From contig CBDEVW010000006.1 of assembly GCA_965243755.1 (NCBI GenBank), positions 558,001-622,000 on the forward strand: a stretch of DNA of 64,000 nucleotides. The letters run 5' to 3'. Positions 45,212-54,981 of this stretch are shown in pieces. The number at the start of each line of letters is the position of its first letter. Positions within the stretch are counted from its first letter, which is position 1. Origin of the DNA: JANSWY01 sp965243755 (GTDB lineage: Bacteria > Bacteroidota > Bacteroidia > Cytophagales > Cyclobacteriaceae). The notes under the pieces are model-generated. The model was given only the letters and a program-made list of their open reading frames with translations. It did not search any database and was not told the origin of the DNA. The translations under genes were made by a program, and so were the position numbers.

Positions 45212-46498
45212 TCAGTAGCGTTCCCGGATCAGCCTTAGCACTTTCTCCATTTCGTTTTTCACTGCTGCAGAACCGCTGGTGAAGTTGTTGTTCATGAAAC
45301 TGAAAACAAGTGTTTTACCAGATTGGGTTTCAATATATCCGCTAAGGCAATGGACATTGCTCAGTGTACCCGTTTTAGCAAATACGTAAGGTTTTGGCGC
45401 TTTGTACCACTCTTTCAATGTCCCGGATTGTCCCCCGGCCGGCAGGAATGATTTAGCTTCTTCCATTCCTATTTTTTCAGCAATCAGATGAACAGTTTGA
45501 GCCATTGCTCTGGGAGTGATCAGGTTGTATCTGCTGAGCCCTGCTCCGTCACGCCAAACTGGAGGATTGGATAGACTGGACAGGTGTTTCCTGATAAACC
45601 AGGTAATAAAGGCCTGTTCATTCCACCCAAACCCTGCTTCATGAGTAGCCATCAGGAGGGTTTGCTCTGCAAGGAAATTATTGCTTTGCAGAAGCAGGCT
45701 TCTATAAACCTCTTCGGGGGGTATTGATTTCACCAGATGGGTCATATCAATCATGGTGTCTTTGTAAGCAACTCTTCTCTTGAGGGTATCTGCCAAAATT
45801 CGGGACACCAGTCTTCCAGAAGTCTTGAATGGAAGGTGTGTGGTGCCAACATTGCCAGAAACCACAAAGTAATTATACAATTCATCCCGTAGGCCTCCGC
45901 CTGTTTCATTGACTTCTACTAATGGCTGGAAGATCCGCGGGGTGACCAGGACACCTGTATCTGAAACTGAAATGGAAACAAAATTGCCATGGACCGGGAA
46001 AGCAGACCTTTCTGCCTGGAATTGATACTGGTAGTCATCCCATGCCCACCCACTTCCGTAGCGGTCCCGAACTTCTCCGTTGGTCACAACAATCAATAGG
46101 CTATCCGGTATGGATTGCAGCCATTGTAGTACTGGCTGGTCAGGGAAATCGGGGTGCAGGAATGTTGGGTCACCGGTCCCCTGAATATACAGGGTATCAC
46201 CACTGTAGTGATATTTCAGTCCGGGGAGGGAATCTCCAAGGGTATGCAAGCCTGCCAGAAAAGTCAGGAGTTTGGTATTACTGGCAGGAATAAAATGATG
46301 ATCAGCATGTTGCTCTATCAGGTATTTATTCTCAGATGGGTCATACAGTACAAATCCTGAGAAATGGGTTGTGGTGAGTGAACTTTTTTTTAATTGTTGC
46401 TGAACTTTTTGTTGGTTACCGAATTCCTTCAATGGAACACACCCGGTCAATACCAGCACAATCAGTATTACATAATGCCAAACATACACCTGTTTCAT
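45212..46498 (-). CDS. dacB: D-alanyl-D-alanine carboxypeptidase/endopeptidase (PBP4, S13 family)
   Basis: A 428-aa penicillin-binding protein that trims peptidoglycan stem peptides. The N-terminus looks like a lipoprotein signal (LVLTGC, Cys20), so it may be lipid-anchored rather than freely soluble. Catalytic motifs are in order: SxxK as Ser73-Asn-Thr-Lys76 (PASNTKLL), SxN as SNN (LLLQSNNFLAEQ), and KTG (FAKTGTLS) near the end. The N-terminal insert region (about 100-250) is typical of the S13 family. It faces the TolC gene convergently and shows no operon partner. Confidence 0.92.
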   Translation of the reverse strand: MKQVYVWHYVILIVLVLTGCVPLKEFGNQQKVQQQLKKSSLTTTHFSGFVLYDPSENKYLIEQHADHHFIPASNTKLLTFLAGLHTLGDSLPGLKYHYSGDTLYIQGTGDPTFLHPDFPDQPVLQWLQSIPDSLLIVVTNGEVRDRYGSGWAWDDYQYQFQAERSAFPVHGNFVSISVSDTGVLVTPRIFQPLVEVNETGGGLRDELYNYFVVSGNVGTTHLPFKTSGRLVSRILADTLKRRVAYKDTMIDMTHLVKSIPPEEVYRSLLLQSNNFLAEQTLLMATHEAGFGWNEQAFITWFIRKHLSSLSNPPVWRDGAGLSRYNLITPRAMAQTVHLIAEKIGMEEAKSFLPAGGQSGTLKEWYKAPKPYVFAKTGTLSNVHCLSGYIETQSGKTLVFSFMNNNFTSGSAAVKNEMEKVLRLIRERY

Positions 46499-46540
46499 AC
46501 AGCAGGCAAATTACAGAGAGTTCCATGCAAATCCCAAATT

Positions 46541-46628
46541 TTAGGTGTTGGCTAGTTGGCTATTTGGTTTTTGGCTGTTGGCTAGTTGGTTTTTGACTTT
46601 TTGGATATTGGCTATTTGGCTTTTGGTG
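46541..46628. repeat. TTGGCTRTTTGG-type degenerate tandem repeat
   Basis: Repeated TTGGCTAGTTGG, TTGGCTATTTGG and TTTTGGCTGTTGG units form a low-complexity tract between the divergent PBP4 and antiporter genes. No gene is seen in 46499-46942, apart from this tract and the AAACTC tract just downstream. Confidence 0.8.
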
Positions 46629-46690
46629 TAACAATCGGGCTGCAAGGTGCTGTTTGGAAGTAAACCTTACGGTACTAAAAAAACCTATGA

Positions 46691-46790
46691 CTCCAAATTC
46701 CAAACTCAAAACTCAAAACACTAAACTCAAAACACAAACTCAAAACACCAAACTCAAGACACTAAACTCAAAACTCAAGATTCAAATTCC
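46691..46790. repeat. AAACTCA heptamer tract (dispersed copy)
   Basis: About a dozen imperfect copies of CAAAACTCA-type heptamers (CCAAACTCAAAACTC, ACACTAAACTC). They match the tracts at 33421-33503 and, inverted, 32241-32280, ending in AAGATTCAAATTCC. It is a dispersed member of the same simple-repeat family. Confidence 0.85.
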
Positions 46791-46942
46791 ATCACCTCCG
46801 TACCTTACCGGAAGCTTATATAGGTATAAATACTGGTTAGCATGAAATGAGGGCACACTCATTTTTGATTGTAGGAAATTTGTGGTTATTTTGGGGCTGA
46901 TCATTTTAAATTGGATTTTCCAAAGTTCCACCTTACGACGAT

Positions 46943-48226
46943 ATGGGAATATTAGAACTCATTACTCTTCTTATTTTTATTGCTGCAGTATTTACGCTTA
47001 TCAATATCACCGTACTTAAGTTGCCTTCTACCATTGGATTAATGGTGATCGCACTGGCCATGTCTTTGTCCATACTTCTGATGGGATCATTCTTCCCTGA
47101 TCTGAAAGTAGCGGCACAGGACATCATGGGTGAATTTGATTTTGGAGAGGTTTTGCTTGATGTAATGCTGAACTTCCTCCTTTTTGCAGGTGCATTATCG
47201 ATTAACCTCAATAAACTTCTTGAAGAGCGTGTGCCGGTTTTGGTACTTGCCACTGTTAGTACATTGCTTTCCACCTTCCTGGTTGGTTACATCATGCTAC
47301 AGGTATTTCACATGGTAGGTTATGAGGAGGTGAAGCTGATCCATTGTTTATTGTTTGGTGCACTGATCTCACCTACAGACCCGATTGCAGTACTGGCATT
47401 GGTAAAGAAAGTAGGTATTTCTAAAAACCTGGAGATCAAGATCGCGGGTGAATCTCTGTTTAATGATGGAGTGGGTGTGGTTGTTTTCCTTACCATTCTT
47501 CAAATAGCAAAAGCTCAGGCTGGAATTGATGACGGAGGTCACCACGGTGGAGAAGTTACAGCTGGTGGTGTTGCTTTACTATTTGGTCAGGAAGTGATCG
47601 GTGGCCTTGGAATGGGAGCCTTGTTTGGCTACCTGGGATTTAAGGCACTTGATTATATCGATAATGACCATGTTGAGCTTGAGGTGCTGGTAACCATTTC
47701 TTTGGTGATGGTTGGAGGAAGAGTGGCTGAGTTACTACACGTGTCTGCTCCATTGGCGATGGTGGTCATGGGATTATTCATAGGTAATGAAGGAAGAGAC
47801 GATAAACTGGCAAGCGCTACAGGGGAATATGTATTTAAATTCTGGCACCTTGTAGATGAAGCGCTGAATGCCATATTATTCATATTGATTGGTTTGGAGA
47901 TGATAGTAATCTCACACACTTTCACACTTGATCACATGTTGGTAGGGGTGATTGGTATTGTGGTAGTACTTACTGCGAGGTTCCTGGGAGTGAGTGTTCC
48001 TATCAAGATCATGTCCTTTAAAAGGACCTTTGAGCCCAAAACCATTCAGATCCTTACCTGGGGTGGACTCAGGGGAGGAATATCAGTAGCTCTTGCACTT
48101 TCTTTATCGGAAGTGGATATCATGAGTGAAGAAATTAAAGAAATTATCATTTCCACAACATATTCGGTAGTAGTGTTTAGTATCCTGGTACAGGGACTGA
48201 CCATTGGAAAGCTGCTGGAAAAATAA
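46943..48226 (+). CDS. Na+/H+ antiporter (NhaP/CPA1 family)
   Basis: A 427-aa cation/proton antiporter with about 12 membrane segments. The CPA1 core is visible: ALISPTDPIAVLALVKKVG (about 148-166) followed by IAGESLFNDGVGVVVFLT with the essential Asn-Asp pair. A C-terminal segment WGGLRGGISVALALS closes the family signature. It should export Na+ (or Li+) in exchange for protons, with a role in salt and alkali tolerance. It is the first gene of an ion and osmotic balance neighbourhood and is followed 76 bases later by the GOLPH3-like gene. Confidence 0.92.
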   Translation: MGILELITLLIFIAAVFTLINITVLKLPSTIGLMVIALAMSLSILLMGSFFPDLKVAAQDIMGEFDFGEVLLDVMLNFLLFAGALSINLNKLLEERVPVLVLATVSTLLSTFLVGYIMLQVFHMVGYEEVKLIHCLLFGALISPTDPIAVLALVKKVGISKNLEIKIAGESLFNDGVGVVVFLTILQIAKAQAGIDDGGHHGGEVTAGGVALLFGQEVIGGLGMGALFGYLGFKALDYIDNDHVELEVLVTISLVMVGGRVAELLHVSAPLAMVVMGLFIGNEGRDDKLASATGEYVFKFWHLVDEALNAILFILIGLEMIVISHTFTLDHMLVGVIGIVVVLTARFLGVSVPIKIMSFKRTFEPKTIQILTWGGLRGGISVALALSLSEVDIMSEEIKEIIISTTYSVVVFSILVQGLTIGKLLEK

Positions 48227-48302
48227 ACTTTCAATAATTCGGAAAGTAAATTTTTTTGTGGAAATTCGCATGTAATATTTAGAACGTACTTTATATAGAC
48301 AA

Positions 48303-48938
48303 ATGAAATTAAGTTTAGCTGAAGGATTGTATTTGATTGCACTGGATGATGAGGAGGGTAGACTACTCGCAGCAGCGGAGAAAACCATTACTCCTGGTTT
48401 GATCAGTGCTTGTATCATGGAATTATCGATGCTCAAGAAACTGACTTTTGAGAACTCTAAGATCAAGATACTTGATACCCATGGTACAGGAAATAAGATT
48501 TTAGATGACGTTCTGAAAGATGTGAAGGAAGGAGAAGGTGTAGTAGAGGCCGTTGCAAGAATTGCGCCTAAGCACAAGGACTTTCAGCACGATTTGAATG
48601 AGCTTCTTGTTCAAAGAGGTATACTAAAGAAAGAAGCTACCAAATTGTTGTGGATTCCATTGTCTGAGCGAATGGATAATGCAAATTATGCATTTGAAGG
48701 AGAGATCAGGAAAGGATTGAAAAATATCGTTTTGAAAGGTTCAAAGGCTTCTCCAGCATTTGTGATCTTACTTTCCCTGATTGCAGATTGTGGGCTTTTG
48801 GAAGAAGTTTTCCACGACAAAGATGAGTTGATTGATGCCACTAAGGTGGGTAAAGATATTGTGAAGGCCGGGATCATTGATCCTGAAAAAGAAGAAGCGC
48901 TACAGGCATTGAAGCACTACTTCGAGCACGAGCTTTGA
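48303..48938 (+). CDS. GOLPH3/GPP34-domain protein
   Basis: A 211-aa GPP34 family protein. In eukaryotes GOLPH3 binds Golgi PI4P and glycosyltransferases, while bacterial members have no settled role. Family hallmarks are the start LSLAEGLYLIALDDEEG, then AAAEKTITPGLISACIMELSML with the all-helical body, and late segments such as LSLIADCGLLEEVF. No signal peptide or membrane segment is present; bacterial members are expected to be cytosolic and peripheral on the membrane. It may be co-transcribed with the antiporter, and it ends at a strong terminator at 48968. Confidence 0.82.
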   Translation: MKLSLAEGLYLIALDDEEGRLLAAAEKTITPGLISACIMELSMLKKLTFENSKIKILDTHGTGNKILDDVLKDVKEGEGVVEAVARIAPKHKDFQHDLNELLVQRGILKKEATKLLWIPLSERMDNANYAFEGEIRKGLKNIVLKGSKASPAFVILLSLIADCGLLEEVFHDKDELIDATKVGKDIVKAGIIDPEKEEALQALKHYFEHEL

Positions 48939-48967
48939 TTTAAGTTTAACTAAAACTTAGGAATTGG

Positions 48968-49000
48968 CCGTCTGGTGCGTATGCGTCAGACGGTTTTTTT
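48968..49000 (+). terminator. Terminator after the GOLPH3-like gene
   Basis: CCGTCTG (48968-48974) and CAGACGG (48987-48993) form a perfect 7-bp stem with a 12-base loop, followed by seven T. Confidence 0.88.
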
Positions 49001-49020
49001 ATTGCTAATTGATTGGAGAT

Positions 49021-49455
49021 TTATTCCTCTTCTAAAGGGTTTGCTCCCATGACCACATTGGTATTGGGCAGTACTGGCATTTCATCAAAATGTTTGTTTA
49101 ATAGCCGGTTGTTTTGGTCCTGAACCTGCGGTAAAGGCAGACCTTCCAGTCTTGAGATGATCCTTGCCTGATTTTCAAGAATCGTTTTTTGATAGGCAAT
49201 GATAGAATCCTGTCTTGCGATCAGTTGGTCCCCGCTTAGCGCCATGAAACCAAAACCTTCGTGTGGGTTGTTGCGGTCTCTTTCCAGGATCAGGTACTTG
49301 ATTCCACCTACCATGATTGTGTCGAAATGACTTGGGGTATTCATATGGATCTCACGGGTCATGCTGTCTTCCGGGTTTACTTCACGGTTTTGACAGGAGA
49401 ATCCCAAAATGGCCACTACGGACCAGAAATATATATTCTTTTGCAATGATGTCAT
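49021..49455 (-). CDS. Hypothetical lipoprotein
   Basis: A 144-aa lipoprotein with signal and lipobox LGFSC (Cys21). The body is short and polar with a conserved-looking centre (FDTIMVGGIKYLILERDRNNPHEGFGFM is summarised by residues 44-71). A helical stretch QDSIIAYQKTILENQARIIS suits a coiled coil. I recognise no family. It follows the K+ channel gene by one base on the same strand, so it is probably co-transcribed with it. Confidence 0.65.
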   Translation of the reverse strand: MTSLQKNIYFWSVVAILGFSCQNREVNPEDSMTREIHMNTPSHFDTIMVGGIKYLILERDRNNPHEGFGFMALSGDQLIARQDSIIAYQKTILENQARIISRLEGLPLPQVQDQNNRLLNKHFDEMPVLPNTNVVMGANPLEEE

Positions 49456-49456
49456 T

Positions 49457-50545
49457 TTAACTAAGTCTGTCTCTAAAGTATCCTTCTTCCACGTTGAAGA
49501 CTTTCTTCAGCAATTTGAAAGCCTTGCCATTAAGAATAATGATAAGATAGTCTCCAAGGCCAACTTTTACATCTCCCAATGGGTTTTTGATCAACTTTCG
49601 CTTACCGTATTTATCACGTTTGGTGATACCGATCAATATGGAGTTATACCTTCTTTTTAGGTCAAAAAACACCTCCTGATAAGGTTTACCCAGATACGGG
49701 TTGGTATTGCTTACAATGAACTGCTTCACATCATAATCACTGTCTGACTTAGCGAAAGACATGATAGATTCACTGTATGACGCCACATCTGGCTCAAACA
49801 TGTAACTGGCCAGGAGTTTGGATGATATCTCATGACTGGAAAGTGCGTTACTAACTCCTGCAGATAGGAAAGTGTTCTTAAGATCTCCATTTTCGAGGGT
49901 TACCACAAACTCCAGGTCGTTGAAAAACTTTTTCAGGTTCAATACATATACAAGCTTCTCAGTGTCGTCTTCCAGGTTCACGAACACAATGGAACATTCC
50001 TGAATATTGGCTTTCCTCAACATGTCATAGTTGTTGAAGTCAGTAAACAGCGTATATATATTTCTTGACTTGTATTTCTCCTTAATCAGATCCACATCAT
50101 CTTTCACATTAGTCACAATAGCCACTTCCTTGCCTACTCCGACCAGTTGATCTGTTACAAGCTTACCAAATTCGTTCCACCCAATGATTACCGCATGATG
50201 GGTGAAATTTGATCCGTTGTAACCAAGTCTTTTGTTCTCCTTCAATGTTGCCATAAGCGTTGTAAATTGACCAATTAAAATACCATAAATACCTAAACTT
50301 AAAAAGATGAATATATACCCAATGGCTCTACCATAAATGGTAGTAGGAAAAATATCACCATAACCCACAGTAGTAAGTGTTACTAAGGAATACCAAATGG
50401 CATTGGAGTAATTGTTAAGGCTGGATTGGGCACTGTCTTTTTCAAAATAAACCAGTAGAACAATTAGGACGGCATAAATAACAATACCAATAATGATTTT
50501 TAAGAGTGCGTCTAATTGTTTCTGTTTTTTTACTAATTCAAACAT
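49457..50545 (-). CDS. Two-TM potassium channel with RCK (TrkA-N/TrkA-C) domain
   Basis: About 362 aa. I place the start at the internal ATG giving MFELVKKQKQLD, because the stretch upstream contains a TAnnTTTG-like element (50569-50576) and would otherwise be coding. TM1 is near 16-34, then the pore loop with selectivity filter TVGYGD (about 59-64), and TM2 follows. An RCK domain (Rossmann fold, GWNEFGKLVTDQLVGVG) and a TrkA-C domain make up the rest. It passes K+ and is gated by ligands of the RCK domain. It sits next to the compatible-solute importer, consistent with an osmotic role. Confidence 0.9.
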   Translation of the reverse strand: MFELVKKQKQLDALLKIIIGIVIYAVLIVLLVYFEKDSAQSSLNNYSNAIWYSLVTLTTVGYGDIFPTTIYGRAIGYIFIFLSLGIYGILIGQFTTLMATLKENKRLGYNGSNFTHHAVIIGWNEFGKLVTDQLVGVGKEVAIVTNVKDDVDLIKEKYKSRNIYTLFTDFNNYDMLRKANIQECSIVFVNLEDDTEKLVYVLNLKKFFNDLEFVVTLENGDLKNTFLSAGVSNALSSHEISSKLLASYMFEPDVASYSESIMSFAKSDSDYDVKQFIVSNTNPYLGKPYQEVFFDLKRRYNSILIGITKRDKYGKRKLIKNPLGDVKVGLGDYLIIILNGKAFKLLKKVFNVEEGYFRDRLS

Positions 50546-50609
50546 ATATAGTTGTAAACCAAGGTATCCAAATATATACAAAAGATTGAATTACCCTAGT
50601 AGGTTTTAT

Positions 50610-52163
50610 TTATTTGTTAAGTCTTTCTGAAAGTTGGCTTATGGTCTCAATTTGCAGCTTTTCAGCCTGCTCCCTTCGCATCATCAGTGCAAAAGTATTA
50701 TTAAATCCGAATTCAGGTAACCATTTTATTCCGTATAGCGATTTAAACTGTGTTTCCACATGATCGTAAACCTCTTGCCGGTTGTATAAAACAGGCTGAG
50801 CTCCCGCTTCACCAGGTGGTAATATCACCAAAAGCCCCGTGCCCGTGTATTCCGGGTAGGCATCAATTGCTCCACTTTTGAGTGCGTCAAAAATTAATTT
50901 GGTTCCTCCGAATCCAAGTTTGAGGGATACTTTGAGTCCCGTTTCTGCTTCAATAAGCTGCCCCATGATATAAGCCAGCAGGTAATTCTCGGTGAATGCC
51001 TTACTTCCGATGATGATGTCCGGATTATTGTCATCACTCAGGGGTTTGGCATCAATGTTCAGTTCTTTCAGAAAGCTGATGGCGACCTGCTGTGGGTCCT
51101 GATGCGCCTGGTCAATACGGGCATTTAGTTCAGCCATTTTTTCATTGCTGATCGATCCTTTTAGTACTTTAAGTGCAGGCGCTAATTGAGGGAATCGATC
51201 CAGTGTTGCTTGTCGGAATAGTGGTGCGGCATAATAAGGAGGGAAATAACCTTTGTCGTCCTGTAGTAACTTAAGATCATAAGCCCTGATTCTTCCGTCG
51301 GTACTGAATCCATCGATCACATCCACTTCCCCAGAAGCCAGTGCTTTGTACATCAGGCCGATCTCCATTTCCCGTATTTCCATGGGCAGCCCATATAATG
51401 AATCCAGCCCAATGAATCCATCCTCTCTTTGGATAAACTCGGAGTTGAATCCGGCGATGAGCCTGGTGGATTTCTGATTGGGCCAAATCGCCATCATGCA
51501 TCCAATGAAAATAGTAATCACGGCAATCAAAGGAACTTTTGGGTGTTTCTGACTCACTTTTTGGATTATGCCTAAAGAACCATCAAATGCGAGTGCCATT
51601 AAGCTGGCTGGTATGGCTCCAGCGAGGATCATTGGTGTATTATTCAATGAAATGCCACCGAAAATTGATTCGCCTAAACCACCAGCTGCAATCAATGCAC
51701 ACAAGGTAGCGATCCCTACATTAATTACAGAGGCTGTCCGGATACCCGCTAATATGACGGGTCCGGCTAATGGAAGTTCTACCTGAATCAACTGTTGCCA
51801 GTTAGTCATGCCCAGTCCCATGGCAGCCTCTTTAATGGCGGGATCAACCTGCGTTATACCTGTGTAAGTATTGCGCACAATAGGTAGAAGTGCATAAAGA
51901 AAAAGAGCAATGATCGCAGGTACTGCACCAATGCCAATCAAAGGAATCAGGAATCCAAGGAGCGCCAGACTGGGAATAGTCTGAATGATATTAACCAGTG
52001 ACAAAATGGGATTGGCCAGCTTTTGATGTCTTGCAATCAGTATTCCTGATAATACTCCCAAAACGGTAGCAATGAACAACGCCACAATGGTCAGTTGGAA
52101 ATGCTCCACAGTTTGATCCAGAATCTCATTCAGGTTGTTTTCGAAGTAGTCAATGAATCTCAT
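50610..52163 (-). CDS. Glycine betaine/choline-type ABC importer: permease fused to substrate-binding domain
   Basis: A 517-aa fusion protein. The first 210 residues form an OpuAB/ProW-type permease with six hydrophobic segments (LALLGFLIPLIGIGAVPAIIALFLYALLPI and the EAAMGLGMTNWQQLIQVELPLAGPVI ABC permease signature, each read in parts). After one more membrane segment (about 217-233), residues about 235-517 form an OpuAC/ProX-type binding protein (IIGSKAFTENYLLAYIMGQLIE, EYTGTGLLV). The start codon overlaps the stop of the ATPase gene by 4 bases (52160-52163). Imported compatible solutes would protect against osmotic stress. The exact solute is inferred. Confidence 0.9.
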   Translation of the reverse strand: MRFIDYFENNLNEILDQTVEHFQLTIVALFIATVLGVLSGILIARHQKLANPILSLVNIIQTIPSLALLGFLIPLIGIGAVPAIIALFLYALLPIVRNTYTGITQVDPAIKEAAMGLGMTNWQQLIQVELPLAGPVILAGIRTASVINVGIATLCALIAAGGLGESIFGGISLNNTPMILAGAIPASLMALAFDGSLGIIQKVSQKHPKVPLIAVITIFIGCMMAIWPNQKSTRLIAGFNSEFIQREDGFIGLDSLYGLPMEIREMEIGLMYKALASGEVDVIDGFSTDGRIRAYDLKLLQDDKGYFPPYYAAPLFRQATLDRFPQLAPALKVLKGSISNEKMAELNARIDQAHQDPQQVAISFLKELNIDAKPLSDDNNPDIIIGSKAFTENYLLAYIMGQLIEAETGLKVSLKLGFGGTKLIFDALKSGAIDAYPEYTGTGLLVILPPGEAGAQPVLYNRQEVYDHVETQFKSLYGIKWLPEFGFNNTFALMMRREQAEKLQIETISQLSERLNK

Positions 52164-53086
52164 ACTTCAGATTTTAGGGCCTGCAATAAAATTTCATCTT
52201 TCAGGAAGGTTTCTGTATTCCCTGATAACATAATGTATTTTGCCTTGATATTAAGTAAAGCAATGGGATGAGTGTCTGGAGGAAGCTCTATACTTTCCTC
52301 ATCGGCAGGAGTGGCATAGAGGTTTTGGGTGATGTCCTGAAGGGTTAAGGTTTTTAACTTCAACAGTAACCTGTCGTCACCCAGGAAATCACTGATCAAC
52401 GGATCTTTACTGTTGAGCATTTCAGTAGGAGTGCCCAGGAAAATCTTCTTTCCCTTATCCAATACACAAATGGTGTCTCCCAGACGGATGGCTTCATTCA
52501 CATCATGGGTAACAATGACCTTAGTGAGCCCTTTTAATTCTTCCATATGCAAGAAATCTGATTGCATTTGTTCGCGTAGAATAGGATCAAGAGCACTGAA
52601 TGGTTCGTCCATGAGCAACACTTCTGGTCGATGCGCTATTGCCCTGGCAATGCCTATTCTCTGTTGCTGTCCTCCTGAGAGTTCGTGAGGAAAGCGATGC
52701 AGGTATTCTTCCTGTTTTAAGCCAATTTGATCCATCAAATCATGCACACGGGATTGAATTGAATTTTTATCCTCTTTGGCGAGTTTCAGGGGAAGGGATA
52801 TGTTATTTTCTATCGTTAAGTGAGGGAACAACCCAACATTTTGTATGATATAACCAATTCTTCTTCGCAGTGATATTTCGTTTACCTGATCAATGTTCTG
52901 TCCATTCAGCGAAATATTGCCACTGTCATTTTTGATTAAACGATTGATCATTTTGAGTGTGGTGGTTTTTCCGCTACCACTTTTCCCCAAAAGGCAGAAT
53001 GTTTCGCCTTTTTTGATTTTAAAACTGAGGTTATTTACAACATTTACGTCATTATATGCTTTGATTACCCCCTCAAACTGGATCAT
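52160..53086 (-). CDS. ABC importer ATPase for compatible solutes (OpuA/ProV-like)
   Basis: A 308-aa ATP-binding subunit. Walker A GKSGSGKTT (about 34-42), signature ELSGGQQQRIGIARA, Walker B VLLMDEPFSALDP and the switch His in THDVNEAIRLGD are intact. After residue 240 there is a short C-terminal region rather than the paired CBS domains of E. coli ProV, although a small regulatory fold may exist (IALLNIKAKYIMLSGNTE). It overlaps the permease-binding fusion by 4 bases, forming a two-gene, complete importer. Confidence 0.92.
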   Translation of the reverse strand: MIQFEGVIKAYNDVNVVNNLSFKIKKGETFCLLGKSGSGKTTTLKMINRLIKNDSGNISLNGQNIDQVNEISLRRRIGYIIQNVGLFPHLTIENNISLPLKLAKEDKNSIQSRVHDLMDQIGLKQEEYLHRFPHELSGGQQQRIGIARAIAHRPEVLLMDEPFSALDPILREQMQSDFLHMEELKGLTKVIVTHDVNEAIRLGDTICVLDKGKKIFLGTPTEMLNSKDPLISDFLGDDRLLLKLKTLTLQDITQNLYATPADEESIELPPDTHPIALLNIKAKYIMLSGNTETFLKDEILLQALKSEV

Positions 53087-53192
53087 TTTCGTTTTTTGGA
53101 TGAAATAATGTTTAAATCACTGTCTATTATTGCATTTTCAATGATTATCCGATTTCTTACGGCTTAGTTTTAAAGATAGTAAACATAATTAA

Positions 53193-54974
53193 ATGGGTAG
53201 ACATTCGTACGACTATGGCGTTATCGGGAATTGCGCCTTCCTAGCCTTTGTAGATAAACAAACCAACATCGACTGGATGTGTTGGCCAAGGTTTGACTCC
53301 TCGTTTATTTTCGGGGGAATGTTGGATAAGAAAAAAGGAGGTGAATTCTCTATTAAACCAGCTGATGAAAAATTTGAAACCGAGCAATACTATGTTGAAA
53401 ACACCAATGTGATCTGCACGGAGGTGACCTGTGATACGGGTAAATACAAGGTGACAGATTTTGCACCAAGGTTTTACCAGTATGATCGGTATTACCGTCC
53501 ATTAATGTTGATCAGAAAGGTGGAACCATTGCAGGGTCAACCAAGGATCAGGGCGATATGTCATCCGGTGGGGGAGTATGGTAATGCAAAGCCGGAACGA
53601 AGCATGGGAAGCAGTCATATCAGGTATCTTGGTTTGGACAAACAGATGAGGTTGACGACTAACATACCACTCAACTACCTGATACACGATGAATATTTTG
53701 TGCTGAATGAGACCAAATATATGGTGCTCACATTTGGGCCTCCAATGGAAGCGCCATTACAGGAAACCTGTGAAGCATTTTACAATAAAACAGTGGGGTA
53801 CTGGAGAAACTGGGTGAAGTCTACCAGTATATCTACGTTCCACCAGAAGATGATGATCCGGTCAGCATTGATCCTGAAGATCCATCAGTATGAGGACACG
53901 GGGGCAATCATTGCCGCAGCAACTACGAGTTTACCGGAATCTCCCGGAAGCACCAGAAACTGGGATTATAGGTTCTGTTGGATGCGAGATACCTTTTATA
54001 CGCTTAACGCCTTCAACAACATCGGTCACTTTGAAGAACTGGAAAAGTATTTCAATTACATCACCAATATTGTCTATAACGAACAAGATCGTTACCAGCC
54101 GCTTTACGGAATAAGTCCAAGTAGTAAGCTGGTAGAAGTAGAACTTGATTTGGAAGGCTACATGGGTAATAAGCCCGTTAGGATTGGAAATGATGCTTAT
54201 ACCCATATTCAGAACGATGTGTATGGGCAGGTATTGGTTTCTCTGCTACCGTTATTCACTGACGGCCGGTTTATCATCAATGAAAGGTTTGAGTCCAAGC
54301 ACCTGATTGTGAAGTGCCTGGATATGATGGAAAAGACCATGGAAGAGAAGGATGCAGGGCTTTGGGAGTTCAGAAATTTGGCGCAGTACCACACCTATAC
54401 CTACTTGTTCCATTGGGCGGGCGCATGTGCGGCCAGGAAGATGGCCATAGCCATGAAGGATGGTGATTTAGAAAAAAGGGCCCTTAAGATCAGAGATGAG
54501 GCAGCAAAGAAAATTGAAGCTTCATACGTACCTGCAAAGAAAGGATACGCGCAAGCTATTGGGGTGGACAGGATGGATGCCAGCACCCTTCAGTTGATCA
54601 TGATGAGTTTTATTCATGGCGACACACAAAAAGCCAAAGACCATTTGGTAGCCCTGGAAAAAGAGCTCGCGGCAAGTGGCGGTTTGTTTTATCGATACAA
54701 ACACCAGGATGACTTTGGAGAGCCCGAAACTACTTTCCTGATCTGTGCATTCTGGTATGTTGAGGCCCTGGCATGTGTTGGTCGTGTAGATGAGGCAGTT
54801 GAGTACTTCGAAAACCTGATCAGCTACTCCAATCATGTTGGATTGCTAAGTGAAGATGTAGATGATAGCGATGGTAGCATGTGGGGTAATTTCCCTCAGG
54901 CGTACAGTCACGTAGGATTGATCAATGCAGGCAACAGGATAGCAACGAAGCTGGACTTGCCATCTTTTTATTGA
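53193..54974 (+). CDS. GH15-family glycoside hydrolase (glucoamylase/trehalase type)
   Basis: A 593-aa cytoplasmic GH15 enzyme. The start is the SYDYGVIGNCAFLAFVD-type signature (residues 4-20). The catalytic (alpha/alpha)6 barrel has FCWMRDTFYTLNAF (Cys262-Asp266), the general-acid segment GLWEFRN and the base-containing segment GLLSEDVDDSDGSMWGNFPQAYSH near the end. Bacterial GH15 members include intracellular trehalases. The convergent neighbour is a trehalose synthase/phosphatase, so a trehalase-like or maltooligosaccharide role is plausible but inferred. It converges with otsAB across a perfect 18-bp inverted repeat. Confidence 0.9.
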   Translation: MGRHSYDYGVIGNCAFLAFVDKQTNIDWMCWPRFDSSFIFGGMLDKKKGGEFSIKPADEKFETEQYYVENTNVICTEVTCDTGKYKVTDFAPRFYQYDRYYRPLMLIRKVEPLQGQPRIRAICHPVGEYGNAKPERSMGSSHIRYLGLDKQMRLTTNIPLNYLIHDEYFVLNETKYMVLTFGPPMEAPLQETCEAFYNKTVGYWRNWVKSTSISTFHQKMMIRSALILKIHQYEDTGAIIAAATTSLPESPGSTRNWDYRFCWMRDTFYTLNAFNNIGHFEELEKYFNYITNIVYNEQDRYQPLYGISPSSKLVEVELDLEGYMGNKPVRIGNDAYTHIQNDVYGQVLVSLLPLFTDGRFIINERFESKHLIVKCLDMMEKTMEEKDAGLWEFRNLAQYHTYTYLFHWAGACAARKMAIAMKDGDLEKRALKIRDEAAKKIEASYVPAKKGYAQAIGVDRMDASTLQLIMMSFIHGDTQKAKDHLVALEKELAASGGLFYRYKHQDDFGEPETTFLICAFWYVEALACVGRVDEAVEYFENLISYSNHVGLLSEDVDDSDGSMWGNFPQAYSHVGLINAGNRIATKLDLPSFY

Positions 54975-54981
54975 TTGGGGT

